This document shows positions 1 to 11,945 of a DNA stretch of 11,945 nucleotides, piece by piece. The translations under genes were made by a program, and so were the position numbers. The DNA lies in assembly GCA_011330835.1 (NCBI GenBank), contig DRPO01000113.1, forward strand, positions 1 to 11,945, given 5' to 3'. Each line of letters begins with the position of its first letter. Position 1 is the first letter of the stretch. The notes under the pieces were generated by a model, which saw only the letters and a program-made list of their open reading frames with translations, was not told where the DNA came from and did not search any database. Source of the DNA: Gammaproteobacteria bacterium (GTDB taxonomy: Bacteria > Pseudomonadota > Gammaproteobacteria > UWMA-0217).

Positions 1-138
1 ATGGTCATGCCGGGCGACAACGTCAAGATGACGGTGAGCCTGATCGCGCCGATCGCGATGGAAGAAGGATTGCGATTCGCGATCCGGGAAGGCGGGCGCA
101 CCGTGGGCGCTGGTGTTGTGTCCAAGATTATTGAGTGA
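1..138 (+). CDS. tuf: Elongation factor Tu, C-terminal fragment (5' part outside window)
   Basis: These are the last 45 codons and TGA stop of an EF-Tu gene, open at the window's left edge. EF-Tu is the cytoplasmic GTPase that carries aminoacyl-tRNA to the ribosome. The visible part is the end of beta-barrel domain 3: MVMPGDNVKMTVSLIAPIAM, then EEGLRFAIREGGRTVGAGVV and the usual ending SKIIE, all nearly invariant in proteobacterial EF-Tu. The G domain is not in the window. The ATG at position 1 is an internal methionine, not the start. Its place upstream of tRNA-Trp and secE matches the tufB copy of gammaproteobacteria, but whether a second tuf copy exists cannot be seen. The gene is closed by a strong terminator 20 nt after the stop. 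Identity is very secure. Confidence 0.97.
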   Translation: MVMPGDNVKMTVSLIAPIAMEEGLRFAIREGGRTVGAGVVSKIIE

Positions 139-158
139 TATATTCCCGCGCTTCATCG

Positions 159-199
159 AGCAGCGACAGATTTTGATCTGTCGCTGCTTTGTTTTCTTT
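159..199 (+). terminator. Rho-independent terminator of tuf
   Basis: A perfect 13-bp inverted repeat (159-171 AGCAGCGACAGAT, 176-188 ATCTGTCGCTGCT) surrounds a 4-nt TTTG loop. It is followed by a T-rich tract, TTGTTTTCTTT (189-199). It starts 20 nt after the tuf stop, the expected place. Stem, loop and U-tract fit an intrinsic terminator. Transcription of the tRNA-Trp/secE/nusG group must therefore come from read-through or from a promoter between 200 and 248. Confidence 0.9.
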
Positions 200-248
200 G
201 GAACCCGTTCGTTGCGATGGCGCGGCGAACGCTTTCAGGAGTGTATTT

Positions 249-317
<69 letters not shown>

Positions 318-324
<7 letters not shown>

Positions 325-333
325 ATAGGCAGG
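318..333 (+). other. Hairpin overlapping the tRNA-Trp 3' end and its trailer
   Basis: CCTGCC (318-323, the last acceptor bases, discriminator and CC of CCA) is perfectly complementary to GGCAGG (328-333) in the trailer, with loop AATA. This 6-bp hairpin would compete with the last acceptor-stem pairs in the precursor. A role in 3' processing is inference; a 6-bp match may be chance. Confidence 0.35.
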
Positions 334-357
334 TAGTCGCCGGGTCAACACCACAAG

Positions 358-732
358 ATGGCTAGCAGTAACGCAGATTCCAGTTCGTCCGGAATGGATA
401 CGGTTAAGTTCCTGTTGGCGCTGATTATTCTCAGCGTCGGCGTTGCGGGATTTTACTACTATTCCGACCAATCCAACCTGTACCGGGTTCTCGGTTTGCT
501 CGCTGCCGCGGCGGTCGCGGCGGGGATCGCATCGACCACCGGTCGCGGCCGGGCATTGCTGGGGTTTCTCAAGAACTCCCGCACCGAGGTGCGCAAAATG
601 GTCTGGCCCACGCGCCAGGAGGCCTTCCAGACGACCCTGATCGTCATGTTCCTGGTGTTGCTGGTTGGCGTCTTTTTGTGGCTGGTCGACATGATTCTCG
701 GCTGGGCGATCCAGATCGTGCTGGGTGGGTAA
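358..732 (+). CDS. secE: Preprotein translocase subunit SecE
   Basis: SecE is the small essential subunit of the inner-membrane SecYEG channel that exports unfolded proteins; it clamps SecY. The product is 124 aa (E. coli 127) and shows the three-helix gammaproteobacterial form. Hydrophobic segments lie at about residues 17-35, 41-59 and 92-113. The conserved cytoplasmic amphipathic stretch before the last helix is R75-E88 (RTEVRKMVWPTRQE), the family signature. ATG 358 is chosen because the polar N-terminal tail matches the E. coli layout and an in-frame TAG at 334-336 excludes longer forms. No good Shine-Dalgarno sequence precedes it; an alternative ATG at 394 (residue 13) is no better served. 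It lies 33 bp after tRNA-Trp and one nucleotide before nusG, so the two genes are surely co-transcribed. Confidence 0.96.
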   Translation: MASSNADSSSSGMDTVKFLLALIILSVGVAGFYYYSDQSNLYRVLGLLAAAAVAAGIASTTGRGRALLGFLKNSRTEVRKMVWPTRQEAFQTTLIVMFLVLLVGVFLWLVDMILGWAIQIVLGG

Positions 733-733
733 G

Positions 734-1267
734 ATGGCTAAGCATTGGTATGTGGTTCAGGCCTATTCCGGCTACGAGCAGAAAGTGCAGCGTTCCTTGC
801 AGGAGCGCATTGCGCGTTATGGCATGGAGGACAGCTTCGGCGAGATTCTCGTGCCCACCGAGGAAGTGGTCGAAATGCGCGAGGGCAAGAAGCGGCGCAG
901 CGAGCGCAAGTTCTTTCCCGGGTACGTGCTGGTCCAGATGGAGATGAACGACGACACCTGGCATCTGGTCAAGGATGTGCCTCAGGTGCTCGGTTTTATC
1001 GGTGGAACCAGCGACAAGCCGGCGCCCATCAGCGAGAAGGAAGCCGACGCGATTCTCAACCGGGTCAAGGAAGGCGCCGAGAAGCCTCGCCCCAAGGTGC
1101 TGTTCGATGTTGGCCAGGTGGTGCGCGTGACCAGCGGGCCGTTCAACGATTTCAACGGCGTGATCGAGTCGGTCAACTACGAAAAGAGCCGGGTGCTGGT
1201 CGCGGTGCAGATTTTTGGCCGTTCGACGCCGGTCGAGCTGGAATTTCATCAGGTCGAAAAGACCTGA
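734..1267 (+). CDS. nusG: Transcription termination/antitermination factor NusG
   Basis: NusG binds the RNA polymerase clamp, suppresses pausing, and links polymerase to Rho or to ribosomal protein S10. The product is 177 aa (E. coli 181). The NGN domain begins with KHWYVVQAYSGYE and includes the SERKFFPGYVLVQM core and GFIGGTSDKPAPIS. A linker leads to the C-terminal KOW domain (about 124-177; VGQVVRVTSGPFNDFNGV). F161 in IFGR corresponds to the E. coli phenylalanine that contacts S10 or Rho. ATG 734 is preferred over an in-frame GTG at 725: the latter overlaps the secE end and adds three residues (MGK), whereas MAKHWYVVQ fits the family. The secE stop ends at 732, so translation is probably coupled. 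The ribosome site is only G-rich (GGTGGGT) within the secE end. Confidence 0.97.
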   Translation: MAKHWYVVQAYSGYEQKVQRSLQERIARYGMEDSFGEILVPTEEVVEMREGKKRRSERKFFPGYVLVQMEMNDDTWHLVKDVPQVLGFIGGTSDKPAPISEKEADAILNRVKEGAEKPRPKVLFDVGQVVRVTSGPFNDFNGVIESVNYEKSRVLVAVQIFGRSTPVELEFHQVEKT

Positions 1268-1282
1268 CTTTACTGATTTTAT
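1254..1282 (+). promoter_or_regulatory. Candidate sigma70-type promoter for rplK-rplA
   Basis: TCGAAA (1254-1259, 4 of 6 matches to TTGACA) and TTTTAT (1277-1282, 4 of 6 to TATAAT) lie 17 nt apart, spanning the nusG stop. The -10 box is followed by a GC-rich discriminator (GCCGCGCCCC), as at stringently controlled ribosomal promoters. In E. coli the L11 promoter lies in the same junction. The match is weak, so this is a position-based candidate. Confidence 0.3.
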
Positions 1283-1283
1283 G

Positions 1284-1332
1284 CCGCGCCCCTTTGCCAA
1301 AACGGGTCGCGGAACGGTATCGGATGATATCG
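1284..1332 (+). other. Two hairpins in the nusG-rplK spacer
   Basis: The first hairpin pairs CCGCG (1284-1288) with CGCGG (1308-1312) and CCC (1289-1291) with GGG (1304-1306), leaving T1307 bulged and a 12-nt loop. The second pairs CGGTATC (1315-1321) with GATATCG (1326-1332), one G-U pair, loop GGAT. Neither has a downstream T-run, so they do not look like intrinsic terminators. They may form the 5' part of a structured rplK leader. Confidence 0.4.
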
Positions 1333-1336
1333 GGGA

Positions 1337-1395
1337 GCATGGCCGGCGATGCCGAGTCATGCGTTTGAACCCATCTTACTGGAGTTAGCATGGCT
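1337..1395 (+). promoter_or_regulatory. Candidate translational operator (L1 type) over the rplK start
   Basis: AGTCATGC (1355-1362) can pair with GCATGGCT (1388-1395), an 8-bp stem with one G-U pair that holds the rplK start codon. Within it, AACCC (1368-1372) can pair with GGAGTT (1381-1386) with A1383 bulged, covering the Shine-Dalgarno GGAG. The two helices are separated by an asymmetric internal loop. CATGC (1358-1362) can instead pair with GCATG at 1337-1341, freeing the start. In E. coli, L1 represses the rplK-rplA mRNA at its leader; assigning that role here is inference from position and foldability. Confidence 0.4.
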
Positions 1396-1821
1396 AAAAA
1401 AATCGAGTCTTACATCAAGCTGCAGGTGCCTGCGGGCGAAGCCAATCCCAGTCCGCCGGTCGGTCCCGCGCTGGGTCAGCATGGCGTCAACATCATGGAG
1501 TTCTGCAAGGCGTTCAACGCCAAGACGGACAAGCTGGAAAAGGGGATGCCCGTTCCCACCGTGATCACCGTCTACAGCGATCGCAGCTTCACCTTCATTA
1601 CCAAAACGCCGCCCGCGTCGATTCTGCTCAAGAAGGCCGCCGGCATCAAAAGCGGCAGCGCGACCCCCAACACACACAAGGTGGGCAAGGTTACGCGCGA
1701 TCAACTGGAAGAGATCGCCAAGGCCAAGGAGCCCGATCTCACGGCGTCGAACATGGACGCGGCCGTGCGCACCATCGCGGGCAGCGCGCGCAGCATGGGT
1801 CTTGAAGTGGAGGGTGTGTAA
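1390..1821 (+). CDS. rplK: 50S ribosomal protein L11
   Basis: L11 binds the GTPase-associated centre of 23S rRNA at the base of the L7/L12 stalk. It is needed for RelA activation and forms part of the thiostrepton site. The product is 143 aa (E. coli 142). The N-terminal domain (about 8-70) carries the proline-rich segment ANPSPPVGPALGQ with P22 and P23, then GVNIMEFCKAFNA. The C-terminal RNA-binding domain (about 74-141) includes TKTPPASILLKKAAGIKSGS and ends in ARSMGLEVEGV. ATG 1390 is preceded by a good Shine-Dalgarno GGAG (1381-1384), and MAKKI is the family start. The TAA stop (1819-1821) touches the rplA ATG, so the pair is a bicistronic unit. Confidence 0.98.
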   Translation: MAKKIESYIKLQVPAGEANPSPPVGPALGQHGVNIMEFCKAFNAKTDKLEKGMPVPTVITVYSDRSFTFITKTPPASILLKKAAGIKSGSATPNTHKVGKVTRDQLEEIAKAKEPDLTASNMDAAVRTIAGSARSMGLEVEGV

Positions 1822-2517
1822 ATGGCAAAGCTGAGCAAGCGGATGCGCGCCGCTCTGGAAAAAGTCGAGGCCGGCAAGTACTACCCCGCGCCGGAAGCCA
1901 TGGCGCTGGTCAACGAGTTGCCTGGCGCGAAGTTCACCGAATCTGTCGATGTGGCGGTCAATCTCGGTGTTGACCCGCGCAAATCGGATCAGGTGGTTCG
2001 CGGCTCCACCGTATTGCCGCATGGCACCGGCAAGTCCATTCGCGTCGCGGTGTTTACCCAGGGGGAAAACGCGGACAAGGCCAAGGCCGCCGGAGCGGAT
2101 GTCGTCGGCATGGAAGATCTTGCCGAAGAAGTCAAGAAGGGCAACATGGATTTCGATGTGGTCATCGCCTCGCCGGACGCCATGCGCGTGGTTGGACAAC
2201 TGGGCCAGATTCTCGGTCCGCGCGGATTGATGCCGAACCCGAAGGTGGGCACCGTGGCCACCGACGTCGAGGCCGCCGTGAAAAACGCCAAATCCGGCCA
2301 GGTTCGCTACCGCACCGACAAGGGCGGCATTATCCACTGCCAGATCGGCAAGGTGGGTTTTGAGGCGGACAAGCTGGTGGACAACCTCAATGCGCTGATG
2401 GCGGATCTGGTCAAGGCCAAGCCTTCCTCGGCGAAGGGTGTCTATATCGGCAAGGTGACCGTTTCCTCGACCATGGGGCCCGGGATTCCGGTCGACAAGG
2501 CGACCCTGGATATTTGA
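1822..2517 (+). CDS. rplA: 50S ribosomal protein L1
   Basis: L1 forms the mobile L1 stalk of the large subunit, helping move deacylated tRNA from the E site. In E. coli it also represses its own bicistronic mRNA. The product is 231 aa (E. coli 234) and full length. Recognisable stretches are MAKLSKRMRAALEKV, FTESVDVAVNLGVDPRKSDQ, VRGSTVLPHGTGKSIRVAVF, VVIASPDAMRVVGQLGQILG and the L1 signature PRGLMPNPKVGTV around residues 133-146. The C-terminal part has AKGVYIGKVTVSSTMGPGI. The start is fixed by GGAGGG (1809-1814) inside the rplK end, 7 nt before the ATG. With no spacer between the stop and start codons, translational coupling to rplK is likely. Confidence 0.98.
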   Translation: MAKLSKRMRAALEKVEAGKYYPAPEAMALVNELPGAKFTESVDVAVNLGVDPRKSDQVVRGSTVLPHGTGKSIRVAVFTQGENADKAKAAGADVVGMEDLAEEVKKGNMDFDVVIASPDAMRVVGQLGQILGPRGLMPNPKVGTVATDVEAAVKNAKSGQVRYRTDKGGIIHCQIGKVGFEADKLVDNLNALMADLVKAKPSSAKGVYIGKVTVSSTMGPGIPVDKATLDI

Positions 2518-2553
2518 TTGGCCCAGGGCAATTGATTTTGAAAGAACTTTGAT

Positions 2554-2577
2554 TCGTCGCTCCGCAGGGAGCGGCGG
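2554..2577 (+). other. Hairpin after rplA without a T-run
   Basis: CGTCGCTCC (2555-2563) pairs with GGAGCGGCG (2568-2576), one T-G pair, loop GCAG; a T-G pair at 2554/2577 can extend it to 10 bp. It begins 37 nt after the rplA stop. The following bases (GGCATCGAAG) are not T-rich, so it is not a canonical terminator. It may protect the rplK-rplA message end, be a processing site, or be the first domain of the rplJ leader. Confidence 0.5.
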
Positions 2578-2588
2578 GCATCGAAGAC

Positions 2589-2786
2589 CGCAGGCGCCAG
2601 ACGTTTATCGGACTGGCTTAATGGGGTGGTTCCCGGCCTGCGCAGATGGTGAAACCCGGATCGAAGAGCCGACTCAGGTTGTCTCTGATCATGGTGACGC
2701 CGCAGTGGTCATCCGGCATTGCCGGTGACTGTCGTTAACGTAACCCTGGGTCTGCCGGCTCAAGGGATACAAGTGGAGAGCTTATC
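2589..2786 (+). promoter_or_regulatory. Probable L10 autoregulatory leader of rplJ-rplL
   Basis: The 269-nt gap before rplJ has no credible ORF but folds extensively. Domain 1: CGCAGGC (2589-2595) with GCCTGCG (2636-2642), enclosing GCCAG (2596-2600)/CTGGC (2613-2617) and a small GGG/CCC hairpin. Domain 2: GAGCCG (2666-2671) with CGGCTC (2756-2761), continued by ACTCAGG (2672-2678) with CCTGGGT (2745-2751), with CTGC (2752-2755) and C2744 bulged. Inside lies a 9-bp hairpin, GTCA-T-CCGGC (2708-2717) with GCCGG-TGAC (2721-2729). The long helix ends 13 nt before the rplJ Shine-Dalgarno. In E. coli the L10-L7/L12 complex binds a structured leader at this place and represses translation. Position and structure fit; I could not compare it to the Rfam L10_leader model. 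No convincing promoter was found in the spacer. Confidence 0.65.
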
Positions 2787-2789
2787 GTG
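2773..2789 (+). promoter_or_regulatory. Ribosome binding site fixing a GTG start for rplJ
   Basis: GTGGAGAG (2773-2780), with GGAG at 2775-2778, lies 8 nt before GTG 2787-2789. The reading MALNLEGKKQ after the GTG matches the L10 family N-terminus, and no in-frame ATG nearby would serve. Thus a GTG start is well supported. Confidence 0.85.
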
Positions 2790-3314
2790 GCATTAAATCT
2801 TGAAGGCAAAAAACAGGTTGTCTCCGAGGTCGCTGCGGTTGCGGCCGAAGCGTATTCCGCCATCGCGGCGGAATATCGCGGATTGACCGTGGATGAGATG
2901 ACCGCTATGCGCGTCAAGGCGCGCGAGGGCGGGGTCTATCTGCGGGTGGTGAAAAACACGCTGGCGCGTCGCGCCGTGGAAGGGACTGAGTTCGAATGCA
3001 TGAAGGATGGCCTGGTTGGGCCGTTGTTGCTGGCGTTCTCTCAGGAAGATCCGGGCGCGGCGGCGAGGTTGATCAGGGATTTTTCCAAGGATCACGACAA
3101 ACTGGTTCCCCGGTTGGTCGCGATTGGCGGAGAACTGGTCGATCCTTCGGACATCAAACGCCTGGCGGATCTGCCGACCTACGATCAGGCCATCAGCATG
3201 CTGATGGCGGTGATGAAGGCTCCGGTAGAGAAGCTGGCGCGCACGATGAACGAAGTGCCTGGCAAGCTGGTGCGCACCGTGGCCGCTATCCGTGACCAGA
3301 AAGAGTCTGCGTAA
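2787..3314 (+). CDS. rplJ: 50S ribosomal protein L10
   Basis: L10 anchors L7/L12 dimers to the ribosome and forms the stalk base with L11. In E. coli it is also the operon repressor when bound to L7/L12. The product is 175 aa (E. coli 165), slightly long, with the extra residues near the C-terminal end. The N-terminal rRNA-binding domain shows MALNLEGKKQVVSEVAAVA, then YLRVVKNTLARRAVEGTEFE (about 51-70) and GPLLLAFSQEDPGAAARL. Near the C terminus LPTYDQAISMLMAVMKAP and KLVRTVAAIRDQKESA correspond to the helix that binds L7/L12. Translation starts at GTG with a good Shine-Dalgarno. It is followed by rplL after 44 nt and preceded by the probable L10 leader. Confidence 0.97.
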   Translation: MALNLEGKKQVVSEVAAVAAEAYSAIAAEYRGLTVDEMTAMRVKAREGGVYLRVVKNTLARRAVEGTEFECMKDGLVGPLLLAFSQEDPGAAARLIRDFSKDHDKLVPRLVAIGGELVDPSDIKRLADLPTYDQAISMLMAVMKAPVEKLARTMNEVPGKLVRTVAAIRDQKESA

Positions 3315-3358
3315 AGTTTATTTGATCCGTTATTTGAGTACTGATTAGGAGAATTATC

Positions 3359-3739
3359 ATGGCTGTAGCCAAAGAAGATATTCTGGATGCAATTGCAAAC
3401 ATGAGCGTTATGGAAGTCGTCGATCTGATTTCCGCCATGGAAGAGAAATTCGGCGTTTCCGCCGCCGCGGCGGTCGCCGCCGTGCCGGTCGCCGGTGCGG
3501 GTGGCGGCGAGGAAGCCGCTGCCGAGAAGGATGAGTTCGACGTGGTTCTGACCGGTTTTGGCGGTAACAAGGTTTCCGTGATCAAGGTGGTTCGCGCCGC
3601 GACCGGTCTGGGCCTGAAAGAGGCGAAGGAAATGGTCGAAGGCGCTCCTTCCACGATCAAGGAAGGCGCGACCAAGGACGAAGCCGAAGAGTTGAAAAAG
3701 CAGCTTGAGGAAGCTGGCGCGACTGTCGAACTCAAGTAA
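3359..3739 (+). CDS. rplL: 50S ribosomal protein L7/L12
   Basis: L7/L12 is the multicopy, acidic stalk protein that recruits translational GTPases. The product is 126 aa, slightly longer than E. coli L12 (about 120). The N-terminal dimerisation domain (about 1-33; MAVAKEDILDAIANMSVMEV) binds L10. A flexible Ala/Gly/Val/Glu hinge (about 34-55) follows. The C-terminal domain (57-126) contains FDVVLTGFGGNKVSVIKVVR and GLGLKEAKEMVEGAP, including the factor-binding residues K71, I75, K76, R79 and K90. A strong Shine-Dalgarno TAGGAGAA (3346-3353) sits in an A/T-rich 44-nt spacer, consistent with the higher translation L12 needs (several copies per L10). An attenuator-like hairpin follows 38 nt after the stop. 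Confidence 0.98.
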   Translation: MAVAKEDILDAIANMSVMEVVDLISAMEEKFGVSAAAAVAAVPVAGAGGGEEAAAEKDEFDVVLTGFGGNKVSVIKVVRAATGLGLKEAKEMVEGAPSTIKEGATKDEAEELKKQLEEAGATVELK

Positions 3740-3777
3740 TCCCATTCTTGATAACGACTGAGCGGTTAGCAAGTTGA

Positions 3778-3806
3778 GGCTGGCGGCCATGGGCCGCCGG
3801 CCTTTT
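3778..3806 (+). terminator. Attenuator (partial terminator) between rplL and rpoB
   Basis: GGCTGGCGGCC (3778-3788) pairs with GGCCGCCGGCC (3792-3802): 11 bp with one T-G pair and a very tight ATG loop, or 10 bp with a CATGG loop. TTTT (3803-3806) follows. The short T-run after a very stable stem suits incomplete termination. E. coli has a known attenuator in this junction that lowers rpoBC expression relative to the ribosomal genes. The same role here is inferred from position and structure. Confidence 0.8.
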
Positions 3807-3833
3807 CCTGTTTGTATTGAAGGTACAAATGGG
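3807..3833 (+). other. Second hairpin after the attenuator; possible RNase III site
   Basis: CCTGTTTGTA (3807-3816) pairs with TACAAATGGG (3824-3833): 10 bp including two T-G pairs, loop TTGAAGG. It begins directly after the attenuator's T-run. RNase III cuts in the rplL-rpoB spacer of E. coli, so read-through RNA may be processed here; that is inference. Confidence 0.5.
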
Positions 3834-3881
3834 ATAACTGGTGGTTGGTCCCGTCGGGGCGGCAGTTTTTGAGGTCAAGTA

Positions 3882-7964
<4,083 letters not shown>

Positions 7965-7970
7965 ACCGGG

Positions 7971-8004
7971 CGCCGATGTCGGGGTGAATGCCCCGTCATC
8001 GGCG
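7971..8004 (+). other. Large hairpin in the rpoB-rpoC spacer
   Basis: CGCCGATG (7971-7978) pairs perfectly with CATCGGCG (7997-8004). After one T-T mismatch (7979/7996), CGGGG (7980-7984) pairs with CCCCG (7991-7995), loop TGAATG. That is 13 bp in 34 nt, starting 6 nt after the rpoB stop. Only TTT follows (8006-8008), so strong termination is unlikely. It may be a processing site, an mRNA stabiliser, or a weak attenuator. The remaining 66 nt before rpoC hold nothing else I can assign. Confidence 0.6.
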
Positions 8005-8070
8005 GTTTCAGGTTGACGCCAGGCCAGGCGGACATGTTCCCAGCTCGCAAGAATTTTTACGGTAGCCACT

Positions 8071-11945
<3,875 letters not shown>

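Noticed and set aside
725..733. GTG at 725 as the nusG start
   Set aside because: It would add MGK and overlap the secE end; ATG 734 gives the usual NusG N-terminus.
2514..2553. rplJ promoter boxes such as TTGATT (2514-2519) or TTTGAT (2548-2553)
   Set aside because: No pair with correct spacing has both boxes at four or more matches; an L10 promoter may exist but cannot be placed.
2579..2668. Direct repeat ATCGAAGA at 2580-2587 and 2660-2667
   Set aside because: Eight bases 80 nt apart in a GC-rich leader can be chance, and no further copies or flanking similarity were seen.
8013..8038. TTGACG (8013-8018) as a -35 box of an rpoC promoter
   Set aside because: No acceptable -10 box at 16-18 nt; the nearest (CATGTT, 8033-8038) has a 14-nt gap and three matches.

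Overview
This window is a conserved housekeeping segment from a gammaproteobacterium: the end of an EF-Tu gene, a tRNA-Trp gene, secE-nusG, the ribosomal protein genes rplK-rplA-rplJ-rplL, and the RNA polymerase genes rpoB-rpoC. All genes lie on the + strand. The proteins align by eye almost without gaps to the Escherichia coli proteins. Landmark residues in RpoC (zinc cysteines, catalytic aspartates, trigger-loop Met/His) have exactly the E. coli numbers, and RpoC carries an SI3-type insert in the trigger loop. The tuf-trpT-secE-nusG order is the one seen in Pseudomonas-like gammaproteobacteria. The sequence is GC-rich with strong G/C third-position use. Family or genus cannot be named with confidence; a Chromatiales-like lineage is only a guess.

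Layout: 1-138 is the 3' end of tuf, closed by a perfect 13-bp terminator (159-199). 249-324 is tRNA-Trp(CCA). 358-732 secE and 734-1267 nusG are one nucleotide apart. A 122-nt spacer with several hairpins precedes rplK (1390-1821), which abuts rplA (1822-2517). A 269-nt spacer holds what looks like the L10 autoregulatory leader before rplJ (2787-3314, GTG start). rplL (3359-3739) follows, then a 142-nt spacer with an attenuator-like hairpin and a second long hairpin. Next is rpoB (3882-7964), a 106-nt spacer with a large hairpin, and rpoC (8071 to the window end, about 116 codons short of the E. coli length).

How it works together: the genes supply the translation elongation factor and its tRNA partner, the protein-export channel subunit SecE, the elongation factor NusG, the L11/L1/L10/L12 stalk proteins and the catalytic core of RNA polymerase. 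In E. coli the excess of ribosomal proteins over polymerase subunits is set by L1 and L10 translational feedback and by partial termination between rplL and rpoB. RNA structures that could do each of these jobs are visible at the matching junctions here.

No mobile element, CRISPR array, horizontally acquired island or new protein system is visible. The points worth checking are the non-coding spacers, not the proteins.
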